Part shown: positions 52,350 to 61,113 of the stretch, in pieces
How the letters are laid out: the number at the start of each line of letters is the position of its first letter
Position numbering within the stretch: position 1 is the stretch's first letter
From: Bosea sp. RAC05
Lineage (GTDB): Bacteria > Pseudomonadota > Alphaproteobacteria > Rhizobiales > Beijerinckiaceae
Direction of reading: 5' to 3'
Assembly (NCBI RefSeq): GCF_001713455.1
Contig: NZ_CP016464.1
Location: 619,501-683,500, forward strand
Length of the DNA: 64,000 nt
Notes under the pieces: model-generated
What the model was told of the DNA's origin: nothing
What the model saw: only the letters and a program-made list of their open reading frames with translations
Database searches by the model: none
Made by a program: the position numbers and the translations under genes

Positions 52350-53195
52350 TCAATACCAGTAGGCGAGGCGGTCGCGGTAGCGGCCATAGGCCCAGACCGT
52401 CACGGCGGAGCCGACGACCAGGGTCCCGATGACCCAGACCCAGCTCACCAGATCGGGCGCGATGCCCAGCAGTGGATCGCGCACGATCCTGACGAGGTGA
52501 TAGAACGGATTGTAGTCGGCGGCAAAGGCGAGGTTGGGCCCGAGCATCGTCTTCGGCCAGAACACCGGCGTCACGAACATGAGGATCTGCATGGCGCTGC
52601 TGATCGCGGGCCCCAGATCGCGCCGGCGCAGGCACAGCATGCCGACGAGCAGGCTCATCCAGATGCCGTTGGCGATGACCAGCAGCAGTGCCGGGATCGC
52701 CAGGAGGGCCGTCCAGCCGGGAGAATGCAGCGTCCCCACCATGATCAGGACATAGAGGACGAAGTGGTGGCCAAACAGCAGCAGGGCCCGCCAGACATGG
52801 GCGAAGGCGAAGGCGAGATACGGAAACCGCATCGATAGCGCCGTCGCCTGCCCGGCGATGATGATCGCCGTACCATCGGTGATCAGAGAGGCGATCAGGC
52901 TCCAGGTGATGATGCTGGTGCCGACGAAGCGGAAGTATTCCCGGGGATCCTGATTGAGAATCGTGCTCCAGACCACGCCCATCGTGAGGACGAAGGCGGC
53001 GAGGCCCAGCGTATGCCAGAACGGGCCTAGCCGTGTCCGCCGGAAGCGCCAGACCACGTCGATCCAGCCGGCATGCAGCCAGACGGGCGCCAGACGCAAC
53101 GTCTCGGCGAAGTCCTGCGCGGTGACGGCGAGAGGCCCGCCGGGCGTCGGCGAGATGACGGGCTTCCGGGCGGGGCGATCGGCTGTATCGGTCAT
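52350..53195 (-). CDS. wzm: Polysaccharide ABC exporter permease, Wzm/KpsM type (281 aa)
   Basis: Six membrane segments after an N-terminal cytosolic part. Family blocks are VWRFRRTRLGPFWHTLGLAA (about 48-67) and FVTPVFWPKTM, followed by ADYNPFYHLVRIVRDPLLG (about 232-250), the hallmark ABC2 polysaccharide exporter loop. The tail ends RYRDRLAYWY. It lies 13 bp upstream of the ATPase gene. It should export the lipid-linked glycan across the inner membrane. Confidence 0.92.
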   Translation of the reverse strand: MTDTADRPARKPVISPTPGGPLAVTAQDFAETLRLAPVWLHAGWIDVVWRFRRTRLGPFWHTLGLAAFVLTMGVVWSTILNQDPREYFRFVGTSIITWSLIASLITDGTAIIIAGQATALSMRFPYLAFAFAHVWRALLLFGHHFVLYVLIMVGTLHSPGWTALLAIPALLLVIANGIWMSLLVGMLCLRRRDLGPAISSAMQILMFVTPVFWPKTMLGPNLAFAADYNPFYHLVRIVRDPLLGIAPDLVSWVWVIGTLVVGSAVTVWAYGRYRDRLAYWY

Positions 53196-53356
53196 GGCGA
53201 GCTTATAGGGCCATGGACAGGGGAAGTCATGCTGCAATGTCCATGGGGGAGGCTGCAATGCAGCCCCCACCTCGTGCCTTCGCCGCATTGCGGCCAACCG
53301 GGCGGCTCATGTTGACGTAGCGGCCGCGCGCGGGCGGCCGCTTCGTCGGCTCTTGA

Positions 53357-54019
53357 TCACTCGAAGAAGATGAATTCGTGGTCGCCGGTGTAGCCGGTCT
53401 GCTTGAAGACGAAATCCCACTCTTCGGGCGTATGGAAGGCGCGGCAGGTCATCTGCCAGTACATCAGGTTCACCTTCTCGCGCTCGTTGCGATAGCCTTC
53501 GACGCAGATGTATTTGCCGCCGCGGCTGACGCGCTCGATCTCCTTGAACGCGGCCCAGAGTTCGTAGTTGTAGAGGTTGTGCAGGGTGTTGATCGAGACG
53601 ACCAGGTCGAAATGGTTGTCCGGGAAGGGCAGCTTCGTGGCGTTCGCCACCTGGCAGAACGGCTTCACGCTCTCCATCGTATGCGCGACGCCATAGGCGG
53701 AGATGTCGATGCCGGCGACTTCGATGCCCGGGCAGGCTTCGGTGAAGTCATGCAGCAGGAACCCCTTTCCCGAGCCGACGTCGAGCACGCGCATGCCGGG
53801 CTTCAGCCCATAGGTCTGGACCATGGCATCGGCGACCTTGCGCCAGCGGCCGTCATACTTGTAGCCGCCATAACCGGTCTCCCGGCTGCCGTCCCAGTAG
53901 TCATAGTCCCACTTCAGGGCGAGGTCGGCGACCTCTGCCTTGTCGCGCTGCGTGACACGGGCGACGTAGTCGCGCGGCGTCGATTTGTGGATGAGGCCGA
54001 CGAATTCGCGATATGCCAT
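53357..54019 (-). CDS. Class I SAM-dependent methyltransferase (220 aa)
   Basis: The SAM site is RVLDVGSGKGFLLHDFTEAC (about 77-96), motif II VAGIDISAYGV and motif III/IV FDLVVSINTLHNL (about 136-148). The N-terminus carries WDGSRETGYGGYKYDGRW, which suggests a family-specific acceptor-binding arm. The substrate is unknown. The downstream gap to the exporter permease is 161 bp. The upstream neighbour is the phosphotransferase 28 bp away. Confidence 0.88.
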   Translation of the reverse strand: MAYREFVGLIHKSTPRDYVARVTQRDKAEVADLALKWDYDYWDGSRETGYGGYKYDGRWRKVADAMVQTYGLKPGMRVLDVGSGKGFLLHDFTEACPGIEVAGIDISAYGVAHTMESVKPFCQVANATKLPFPDNHFDLVVSINTLHNLYNYELWAAFKEIERVSRGGKYICVEGYRNEREKVNLMYWQMTCRAFHTPEEWDFVFKQTGYTGDHEFIFFE

Positions 54020-54047
54020 CAGTTGCGCTCCTTGGCGTGGTTCGGGT

Positions 54048-55055
54048 CTAGCGGAGGCCGATTTCAGCGAGTTTCGCGACGGCCTTGTCGAGTTGGGCGG
54101 CGCAACGCACATCGCGCGCGCCGGGATTGGCGAAGTCGCGGCGGGCCGCATCCATCGGCAGGAAATCGTTCAGGATGATGCAGGCCCACTTGATTCGGTA
54201 CGCGTCGAGCAGCAGATCGCAGCGCAGCCGGAAGGCGGCGTCGAGTCCGAGGCCCTCAGCCAGGCTGTCGATGAAGGCGCCGCGGTGCCGGAGCGGGACA
54301 GGAATCTCCGGGCAGCAGAAGAAGTCGCAGACGAGCTTGGCCGGGTCGTCGCGCCCGGCATATTCGAAATCGATGAAGCTGACGCGGCCGGAGCCGTCGA
54401 CAAGCGCGTTGTGGAAGCCGAAGTCCGAGGGGGAGATGCACTGGACTTCCGTGGGCAGGGTGGCCGCGTCGGAAGCCGCCGTGATCGTCTCGCGCACCTT
54501 CGCCCAGGCCGGCACGAGTCCGGCTCGCACCAGCGTCTCGGCGCGCTCGCGATGCGGTGCGTCGGGATCGAGCGTGGCGAGCCTTGCGACGCGACGGTCG
54601 ACGGTCGCGACATGGTCTGCCAGCGAAAAGCAGGCCTCTGAGCCCGGCTGCAGCCTGTCGGGCTCGCGTGGCGCGCCATTCGCCGCGCAGATGAAGCGGG
54701 CGGCCTGGGCGATGTGGTCAGAGGTGATGTCCCCGGCATCGAGTTTCTCGCCGGGGACGAGTGCGTAGAGCGCGGTGTGGCTCGCACGCTCCTGCGCCAG
54801 CGGCTCCGGCACCGCGCGGACGCCACGGTCCCAGACATAGGCCAGGAAGCTCCATTCGGCGAAGAGTCGGTCGCGCGGGTCGCGCTGGTCGGCATGGTAG
54901 CTCTTCAGGATCAGGGCGGGGCCGCCGGCCGTCGCGACGGCGAAGACGCGATTGTTCTTCCCTCCAGCCAGCTGCCGCAGCGAAAGCGGGGCAGGACGCT
55001 CGGCCACCGCGCAGAGCCGTCCTGCAGCGGCGAGGAGTTCATCGGTGTCGAGCAT
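54048..55055 (-). CDS. APH/choline-kinase-like phosphotransferase (335 aa)
   Basis: A protein-kinase-like small-molecule kinase. The nucleotide loop is LAGGKNNRVFAV (about 29-40), the Lys in ALILKSYHADQ and the catalytic loop SPSDFGFHNALV with SFIDFEYAGRDDPAKLVCDF as the metal-binding DxD-like motif (about 210-245). The canonical His of the HxDxxxxN loop is Ser here. The acceptor is likely a sugar or an alcohol of the locus. It sits 4 bp from the HAD gene upstream, so kinase and phosphatase are co-transcribed. Confidence 0.82.
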   Translation of the reverse strand: MLDTDELLAAAGRLCAVAERPAPLSLRQLAGGKNNRVFAVATAGGPALILKSYHADQRDPRDRLFAEWSFLAYVWDRGVRAVPEPLAQERASHTALYALVPGEKLDAGDITSDHIAQAARFICAANGAPREPDRLQPGSEACFSLADHVATVDRRVARLATLDPDAPHRERAETLVRAGLVPAWAKVRETITAASDAATLPTEVQCISPSDFGFHNALVDGSGRVSFIDFEYAGRDDPAKLVCDFFCCPEIPVPLRHRGAFIDSLAEGLGLDAAFRLRCDLLLDAYRIKWACIILNDFLPMDAARRDFANPGARDVRCAAQLDKAVAKLAEIGLR

Positions 55056-55059
55056 GGCC

Positions 55060-55662
55060 TCAGGCGTTCAGCAGCGCGGTCTGGATCTGCGTCCAGCTCG
55101 CATGTCGCTCGAAGCGCCCGAGAGCCGCATGGTGCCCGTCGGGATCGAACAGGATGCCGCGCATGCCCGCGGGGAACCCGTTCATCGACAGGATCTCCGG
55201 AAGGTCGTCGACGAAGACATCGACACCCAGGGCAGCGGCACGCGCCACCTTCTCTTCCTTCGTCAGTTCGAAGAAGGCATTCCCGCTCCGGATCCCGTCC
55301 TCGCCGATGAAACCGCGCGCCTCCAGAAAGCCGCGGGCGGCCTGATGCATGTCATAGGCCGGCCCCATCATCGGGGTCCTGGTCTTGTGGCTGACGATGA
55401 AGAGATCATGGCCCGCCGCGTTGGCGGCTCTGAGGAACCCCTCGAAGCCGGCATAGGGCGAAACCAGGTCCATCCGGGCACCGTAGACATAGCCTTGCAG
55501 CTCGGTGAAGTCGTCCTTGCGGCCCGAACCGTTCAGATAGTCCCGAACGGCGTTCTTCGACGCGCCGAGATCGGCGGGGATCAGCCCCCGTTCGAGCGCC
55601 GCCTTGTGGAACACGCCGTCATAGCAGGCGATGGTGTTGTCGAAGTCGATGCCGATCCGCAT
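55060..55662 (-). CDS. HAD superfamily phosphatase-like protein (200 aa)
   Basis: Motif I is GIDFDNTIACYD (about 4-15), with the phospho-Asp and acid Asp. A helical cap includes LGASKNAVRDYLNGS. HDLFIVSHKTRTPMM supplies motif II (about 91-105) and VDVFVDDLPEIL motif IV. This form is common in polysaccharide loci of alphaproteobacteria; the substrate is unknown. It lies between the kinase gene and the dehydrogenase gene on the same strand. Confidence 0.85.
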   Translation of the reverse strand: MRIGIDFDNTIACYDGVFHKAALERGLIPADLGASKNAVRDYLNGSGRKDDFTELQGYVYGARMDLVSPYAGFEGFLRAANAAGHDLFIVSHKTRTPMMGPAYDMHQAARGFLEARGFIGEDGIRSGNAFFELTKEEKVARAAALGVDVFVDDLPEILSMNGFPAGMRGILFDPDGHHAALGRFERHASWTQIQTALLNA

Positions 55663-55689
55663 GGCGGGGGGCTCCCGGTGGGACAGCCC

Positions 55690-56727
55690 CTAGAGGCTCA
55701 TGTCGATGAGCGGCCGCCCGACCTTGCCATCGGCGAGATCGTCGAGCGCCTGGCTGGCCTGAGCCAGCGAATAGGGCGCCGAGAGCAGGCCCTTGACCGG
55801 GAAGCGACCGCCGCCGAGCAGGCGGCCATAGCGGCCGTAATCGCGATCGGGAACGCTGTCGCCACCCCAGGTGCCCATCAGGCTCTTGCCCTGGTTGAAC
55901 ACGCCCGGATTGAGCTTGAGTTCGGCGCCGTATTTCGCGTTGCCGATGACGACGGCGCGGCCGCCCTGCTGGCGCGTCGCGTTGATCGCCTGGTCCATCA
56001 CCGCCGGGATGCCCGAGGCCTCGACGGCGACATCGACGCCCTGCGGCACGATCTTCTTGATCTCGGCAATCACGTCGACGCCGGTCGGATCGATGACATG
56101 GGTCGCGCCATAGGTCTTGGCGAGCGCGCGGCGGGTCGGGCTGGGATCGATGCCGATCACCGGCGAGGCCCCGCCCAGGGCAGCGGCGAGACAGGCGTTG
56201 AGCCCGATGCCGCCGGTGCCGAAGATCGCGATCGAGTCGCCGGGCTGCAGCTTGAGCACATTGTAGACGGCGCCCATGCCGGTCGGCGCGGCGCAGCCGA
56301 GCAGCACGGCGACATCCATCGGCAGGTTCTCGGGAACCAGCGTCAGGCGGTTCTCGCTGACGACGGCATGGCGCTGGAAGGTGGTGACGCCGCCGGCGTT
56401 CACCTTCCTGTCACCCCACATGTAGACCGCGCCGCCCGCCTCGATGCCCGAGCCCTTGATCCAGGACAGCACGACCTTGTCGCCGGCCTTGACCTTGGTG
56501 ACAGCGGAGCCAGCCTCCAGAACCGTTCCGGTGCCCTCATGGCCGAGGCAATGGGGAACCCACTTGTCCTCGCCCTTGAGGCCGCGCGCCTCCATCACCT
56601 GCGTGCCGCAGGCGCCGGAATAAGCGATTTCGACCAGGACCTGGCCGGGCTTCAGCGCCGGGATCTCGATCTCGACGAGTTCGAGCGGCTGGCCGGTCTG
56701 GACGAGGAGGGCGGCGAGGGTTTTCAT
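55690..56727 (-). CDS. Zinc-type alcohol dehydrogenase-like protein without structural zinc loop (345 aa)
   Basis: Medium-chain dehydrogenase fold. The catalytic zinc ligands are Cys in YSGACGTQVM and His in LGHEGTGTV, with a third candidate in LLGCAAPTGMGAVYN. The NAD site is SIAIFGTGGIGLNACLAAAL (about 174-193). The four-Cys structural loop is replaced by GSGIEAGGAVYMWGDRKVNA. The substrate is probably a sugar alcohol or keto sugar of the locus. It is next to the transketolase pair, 10 bp away. Confidence 0.87.
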   Translation of the reverse strand: MKTLAALLVQTGQPLELVEIEIPALKPGQVLVEIAYSGACGTQVMEARGLKGEDKWVPHCLGHEGTGTVLEAGSAVTKVKAGDKVVLSWIKGSGIEAGGAVYMWGDRKVNAGGVTTFQRHAVVSENRLTLVPENLPMDVAVLLGCAAPTGMGAVYNVLKLQPGDSIAIFGTGGIGLNACLAAALGGASPVIGIDPSPTRRALAKTYGATHVIDPTGVDVIAEIKKIVPQGVDVAVEASGIPAVMDQAINATRQQGGRAVVIGNAKYGAELKLNPGVFNQGKSLMGTWGGDSVPDRDYGRYGRLLGGGRFPVKGLLSAPYSLAQASQALDDLADGKVGRPLIDMSL

Positions 56728-56737
56728 GGGATGTCCG

Positions 56738-57661
56738 TCAGGCGAGCTTGTGCAGGATGCGGTCGGCGATCTGGTGGCCGGTCAGTTCGAGCTGTTCGCG
56801 GGCGAACTCCTGCTCGCCGGACTTCTTGAAGAAGGCGTCGGGCGTGCCGAAGCGCAGGAACTTCTTCGGTGCGATGCCGGCATCGACGATCCACTCGGCG
56901 ACCGCCGAGCCGAAGCCGCCGATCAGCGAGTGTTCCTCGATGGTCGCGACGAGCTTGTAGCGCGAGAACGCATCCTGGAGCCGCTTCTCGTCGAGCGGCT
57001 TGACGGTGTGGAAGCTCACCACCTCGGCCGAGACACCCTTCGCCTTCAGGGCATGCGCGGCCTCGACGACCTCAGGCAGCATGTTGCCGGTCGACAGCAG
57101 GCAGACATCGCTGCCCTGCTCGATGGTGATCGATTCGCCGATCTTGAAGTTCTCGAGCCGGCCCTTGTGGACCAGGGGCTCGCCCTTCTTGCCCATGCGG
57201 ATATAGGCCGGCTTGTTCTGCTGCATGACGGCACGCAGCGCCGCGCGGACCTCCCAGGCGTCGCCGGGCGCGATCACGATCATGTTCGGAATGGCACGCA
57301 GGAAGGCGATGTCCTCGCAGGCGTGGTGCGTCGGCCCCAGCCCGGCATAGGCGAGGCCCGCTCCGACCGAAACGATCGTCACCGGGACATCGTGATAGGC
57401 GGCATCGGTGCGGATCTGCTCCAGGCAGCGCGTCGTGCAGAAGGGGGTGATCGTGTAGGTCACCGGCCGCATGCCCGACATGGCAAGCCCGGCGGCCACG
57501 CCGGTCATGTTCTGCTCGGCGACGCCGCAGTTGATGAAGCGCTCCGGATGCGCCGCCCGGAACTTGTCGAACAGCTTGTTGCCGATGTCGCCCGACAGCA
57601 TGACGAGACGGGGGTCGTCATTGCCGAGGCTGGTCAGCTCGTCCGCGAATGCGTTTCTCAT
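56738..57661 (-). CDS. Split transketolase, C-terminal subunit (307 aa)
   Basis: The pyrimidine-binding part has GVAEQNMTGVAAGLAMSGMR (about 46-65), with the catalytic Glu, and GAGLAYAGLGPTHHACEDIA (about 100-119). The C-terminal transketolase domain follows with GSDVCLLSTGNMLPEVVEAA. With the upstream N-subunit it should form a full TPP-dependent transketolase. The start overlaps the N-subunit stop as ATGA. Split transketolases often serve secondary sugar pathways. Confidence 0.93.
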   Translation of the reverse strand: MRNAFADELTSLGNDDPRLVMLSGDIGNKLFDKFRAAHPERFINCGVAEQNMTGVAAGLAMSGMRPVTYTITPFCTTRCLEQIRTDAAYHDVPVTIVSVGAGLAYAGLGPTHHACEDIAFLRAIPNMIVIAPGDAWEVRAALRAVMQQNKPAYIRMGKKGEPLVHKGRLENFKIGESITIEQGSDVCLLSTGNMLPEVVEAAHALKAKGVSAEVVSFHTVKPLDEKRLQDAFSRYKLVATIEEHSLIGGFGSAVAEWIVDAGIAPKKFLRFGTPDAFFKKSGEQEFAREQLELTGHQIADRILHKLA

Positions 57662-58494
57662 AGCAGGCCGAGCTCCTTATGCGCCTTGACGACCTCTTCG
57701 GCGGTCGGGGCACGGTAGTGCCAGTTGTTGTCGTCCTCCATGAAGGAGACGCCCTTGCCCTTGACCGTGTGGGCGATCAGGGCGACGGGCTTGCCCGAAC
57801 CGTTCGGCAGCGTCTGCATCCGGCGCGCGAGTTCGCCGACGTCATGGCCGTCGATCTCATGGGCGTCCCAGCCGAAGGCGCGCCATTTCTCCGCGAGCGG
57901 GGCCAGCATCAGCGTCTCGTTAGAGCGCGCGGTCGCCTGCCACTTGTTGTAGTCGACGATGACGCAGAGGTTCTCCAGCTTCTGGGCGGACGCGAACATC
58001 GCGCCTTCCCAGACCGAGCCCTCGTTGTTCTCGCCGTCGGAGAGCAGGGCGTAGACCTTGTAGTTGCGCTTCTGGATGCGACCGGCCACCGCCATGCCGA
58101 TGCCGATCGGCAGCCCGTGGCCGAGCGAGCCGGTCGCCGCCTCGACGCCGGGCAGCAGATTCGCCGGCGGGTGCTCGGCGAGGCGGCCATTGTCCTGATT
58201 GTAGGTCTTCAGCTCTTCGACCGGGAAATAGCCGCGGTTGGCGAGCGTCGCATAGAGCGCCATCGCCGCATGACCCTTCGAGAGGATGAAGCGGTCGCGA
58301 TCTGGATCGGTGGGGTTCGCCGGATCGATGTTCAGCACGTGCCAGTAGGCGGCCGTCAGGACATCGAGACAGGACAGGGACGAGCCCAGATGGGCCGAGC
58401 TGGAGTCATGGCACATGGTGACCACGGTTCCGCGCAGTTGCGCCGCCCTGGCCTTCAGGGCGGCGACGTCGGGCTCTCGATATGCGGCGTTCAT
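57658..58494 (-). CDS. Split transketolase, N-terminal subunit (278 aa)
   Basis: The TPP-binding part has DSSSAHLGSSLSCLDVLTAA (about 30-49), FILSKGHAAMALYATLANRG, and the GDG-type motif LLSDGENNEGSVWEGAMFAS (about 151-170, with Ser for the first Gly), followed by IVDYNKWQATARS. It transfers two-carbon units between sugar phosphates when joined to the C-subunit. Its presence beside a sedoheptulose-using isomerase suggests it supplies that substrate (inference). Confidence 0.93.
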   Translation of the reverse strand: MNAAYREPDVAALKARAAQLRGTVVTMCHDSSSAHLGSSLSCLDVLTAAYWHVLNIDPANPTDPDRDRFILSKGHAAMALYATLANRGYFPVEELKTYNQDNGRLAEHPPANLLPGVEAATGSLGHGLPIGIGMAVAGRIQKRNYKVYALLSDGENNEGSVWEGAMFASAQKLENLCVIVDYNKWQATARSNETLMLAPLAEKWRAFGWDAHEIDGHDVGELARRMQTLPNGSGKPVALIAHTVKGKGVSFMEDDNNWHYRAPTAEEVVKAHKELGLL

Positions 58495-58501
58495 CAGTGT
58501 C

Positions 58502-59500
58502 TTACGCCTTATGGATGTATTTGGAGGGAAGAGACGGCAGGTCGGCCTCGAAGCGGCGCATCCAGTTGATCGTGTCGGCAATGCCGTCCGCGAGCGAGAT
58601 CTTGTCCTGCCAGCCGAGTTCGGTCCGCAGCTTGATCGAATCCAGCGTGTACGCGGTGTCCTTGCCAGGGCGCTCGGGGCCGATCTCGACACAATCGTCG
58701 AAGTTCTTGCCGAGCGTCGACAGGATGGTCTCGACGCAGGTGCGGATCGAGACCAGCTCGTAGCCCGAGATGTGGTAGGTTTCGCCGGTCGCACCCTTGA
58801 GCGCGATCTTCAGCGTGGCGTCCGAGACGTCGCGCATATGGATGAAAACGCGGATCGACTTGCCGCCGCCGTCCAGCCTGAGCTTCTGGCCGGTCATCGC
58901 CGCATAGATCGTGCGCGGGATGATGCGGTAGAGCTGCTGGCCGGGGCCATAGACATTGGCGGCGCGGGTGAACAGAACGGGGAACTGGTACTGCTGGAAG
59001 TAGGTCCGCAGGCTCATGTCGCCGGCGGCGCGTGACACGGCATAGGGCGTCGACGGGTTGAAGGCGTGGTCTTCCTTCACCCAGCCTTCGGTCGAGCCAT
59101 AGGCCTCCGGCGTGGTGACGTGGACATAGCGCTCCAGGCCGTCGTAGTTGCGCAGCAGATCGTGCAGCCGCACCGTCGAGACGACGTTCGTCATCATCCA
59201 GTGGTCGGGGTGGATCCAGCTCTCGCCGACCATCGACTGGGCGGCGAAATTGACGACATGCGTCGGCCGCTCCGCCTTCAGCAACGCCTCGAGCGCCGGA
59301 AGGTCCTTGTTGATGTCGATGCGCTTGAAGCGGACGGTGCCCGGGCGCTTCTTCCACTTGTAGGGCAGGAAGGCGCGGTGCGGCTCCTTCGAGCGGCTGG
59401 TCGCGATGACGTCATGGCCCTGCTCGGCCAGATAGTCACAGAAGAAGGCGCCCGAAAAGGAGTTCGAGCCGAGAACGAGAAACTTGACGCCTGACGCCAT
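58502..59500 (-). CDS. NAD-dependent sugar dehydratase/epimerase, RmlB/GMD-like SDR (332 aa)
   Basis: Extended SDR with nucleotide site FLVLGSNSFSGAFFCDYL (about 6-23) and the family region VTTPEAYGSTEGWVKED (about 128-144). YGPGQQLYRIIPRTIYA and GKSIRVFIHMRDVSD fit sugar dehydratases. The catalytic motif that should read YxxxK is YAVSR (about residues 152-156), with Arg for Lys. A 4,6-dehydratase or epimerase role is likely. It sits between the isomerase and the transketolase genes, 7 bp from the latter. Confidence 0.88.
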   Translation of the reverse strand: MASGVKFLVLGSNSFSGAFFCDYLAEQGHDVIATSRSKEPHRAFLPYKWKKRPGTVRFKRIDINKDLPALEALLKAERPTHVVNFAAQSMVGESWIHPDHWMMTNVVSTVRLHDLLRNYDGLERYVHVTTPEAYGSTEGWVKEDHAFNPSTPYAVSRAAGDMSLRTYFQQYQFPVLFTRAANVYGPGQQLYRIIPRTIYAAMTGQKLRLDGGGKSIRVFIHMRDVSDATLKIALKGATGETYHISGYELVSIRTCVETILSTLGKNFDDCVEIGPERPGKDTAYTLDSIKLRTELGWQDKISLADGIADTINWMRRFEADLPSLPSKYIHKA

Positions 59501-59514
59501 GTCGAGAGGATTTC

Positions 59515-60108
59515 CTACGCTGCCTTGACGTGATGCCGGTGCTTGTACAGCCACTGCACGATCATGTGGCCAAGAATCGTCTGCGTATCCTCGGCGATCT
59601 GCATGTCGTCGACGGGGAAGTGGATCGCCACATCCGCCATCTCCTTGGCCTTGCCGCCGCCGAAGCCGACGACGGCATAGGATTTGACCCCACGGCGCTT
59701 CGCTTCTTCGAGGGCTTTCAGGATGTTGGGGGAGTTTCCGCTGCCCGAGAAGGCCAGCAGGATGTCGCCCGGATTGGCCATCACCGCGAGCTGATAGGTG
59801 AAGACATGGTCGTAGCCTTCGTCATTGGCGAGACAGGCCAGGACCGCGGGGTTCTCGGTCAGGGCGTGAGCCCGGATGCCCGAGCCCAGCGTCTTCGACA
59901 GCGGATACATGAAGTCGTTGGCGAGATGATTCGCGTTGCCGGCGCTGCCGCCATTGCCGATCAGGAAAAGCTGACGCTTCTCCTGCCAGCAGCCGAACAG
60001 ATCCTCCGCCAGCGCCTTCACGGGCGCCCAGTCGAAAGCCTGCAGGGTCTGCGCGAGGCGCGCCGAATAGTCCTTGAAGTGATCCGTCGGATCGCTCAGT
60101 TCCGCCAT
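59515..60108 (-). CDS. gmhA: GmhA-type phosphoheptose isomerase, SIS domain (197 aa)
   Basis: SIS-fold isomerase. The sugar-phosphate loop is LIGNGGSAGNANHLANDFMY (about 48-67) and the second is FSGSGNSPNILKALEEAKRR (about 118-137). ACLANDEGYDHVF is diagnostic for GmhA. It should convert sedoheptulose 7-phosphate to heptose 7-phosphate. By eye, E. coli's active Glu in HxxxE is Asp here (HLAND) and the helix before GHMIVQ carries Glu where Gln is usual. It is next to a sugar SDR on each side. Confidence 0.85.
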   Translation of the reverse strand: MAELSDPTDHFKDYSARLAQTLQAFDWAPVKALAEDLFGCWQEKRQLFLIGNGGSAGNANHLANDFMYPLSKTLGSGIRAHALTENPAVLACLANDEGYDHVFTYQLAVMANPGDILLAFSGSGNSPNILKALEEAKRRGVKSYAVVGFGGGKAKEMADVAIHFPVDDMQIAEDTQTILGHMIVQWLYKHRHHVKAA

Positions 60109-60156
60109 GTCGGCCTCCCGGGCCAGATCGTGATCGACGCGTCGCAAGGACGCGTC

Positions 60157-61113
60157 TTATTCGGCGGCCGCTTGTGCAGGCAGAACCGTCTTCATCATCC
60201 ACTTGAGATTGTGGAAGCGATCTTCTTCCTTGAGCGCGCCCTGGCGATAGAGGCCGACGATCTCCTTGATCGCGTCGTCGACGGTCTTCTTGGGCCTGAA
60301 GCCGGTCGCGAGCAGCCGGTCGGAGTTGACGCGGTAGCTGCGCGGATCGTTGGACGGCTTCACCTCGATCTCGGCGCCGACATGCTCGGCCACCATCTTG
60401 GCGATGTCGAGGATCGAGATGTTCTCGAAGCCCGCATTGTACACGCCGGTGTGCTGCGGGTTCTCCATCAGGAAGATGTAGAGATCGGTGATGTCGTCCA
60501 TATGGATGTTGGGGCGCGTCTGGTCGCCGCCGAGCACCGTGATCTTGCCCTTGGTCAGCGCCTGCATCGTCAGCAGGTTGACGGCGACGTCCAGGCGCAT
60601 CCGCGGGGAGAAGCCGCACACCGTCGCCGGGCGGACGATCTGCACCGTCATGTCGTCCGCATAGGACAACAGGATGCGCTCACCGCACATCTTGGTCTTG
60701 TTGTACTCGGAGATCGGGAACAGCTCGAGATCCTCGGTCACCTGCGGCTCGTCGGAGACGCCGTAGACCGAGCCGGACGAGGCATAGATGAAGTGCTTGA
60801 TGCCCTTGCGCTTGGCCCTGTCGGCGAGCTGCATGGTGGCGAGGCAGCTGATTTCCCAGGTCAGCTTCGGGTCGAGATCCGAGCAGGGATCGTTGGCGAC
60901 GCTCGACAGGTGGATGATGACGTCGATGCCGTCGAGATTAACTTCTTCGCTGTTGCGAATGTCGCCCTTCACCACCTCGAGATTGGGGTGGGGACGCAGG
61001 AAATTGCCGAACCACTGGATGTCGAAGGCGCGGACGGTGTGCCCCTTTTCGAGCAGCTTCGGAACCAGCACTGTGCCCTTGTAGCCGCAAGCGCCGGTGA
61101 CGAAAATGTTCAT
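60157..61113 (-). CDS. NAD-dependent epimerase/dehydratase, extended SDR (318 aa)
   Basis: The nucleotide site is NIFVTGACGYKGTVLVPKLL (about 2-21). The catalytic part reads YASSGSVYGVSDEPQVTEDL (about 112-131), with YNKTK (YxxxK) shortly after. Sugar-nucleotide SDRs of this type epimerise or oxidise NDP-sugars. It leads the minus-strand block, 49 bp before the isomerase gene, and is divergent from the kinase fusion. The C-terminus ends PAQAAAE. Confidence 0.9.
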   Translation of the reverse strand: MNIFVTGACGYKGTVLVPKLLEKGHTVRAFDIQWFGNFLRPHPNLEVVKGDIRNSEEVNLDGIDVIIHLSSVANDPCSDLDPKLTWEISCLATMQLADRAKRKGIKHFIYASSGSVYGVSDEPQVTEDLELFPISEYNKTKMCGERILLSYADDMTVQIVRPATVCGFSPRMRLDVAVNLLTMQALTKGKITVLGGDQTRPNIHMDDITDLYIFLMENPQHTGVYNAGFENISILDIAKMVAEHVGAEIEVKPSNDPRSYRVNSDRLLATGFRPKKTVDDAIKEIVGLYRQGALKEEDRFHNLKWMMKTVLPAQAAAE

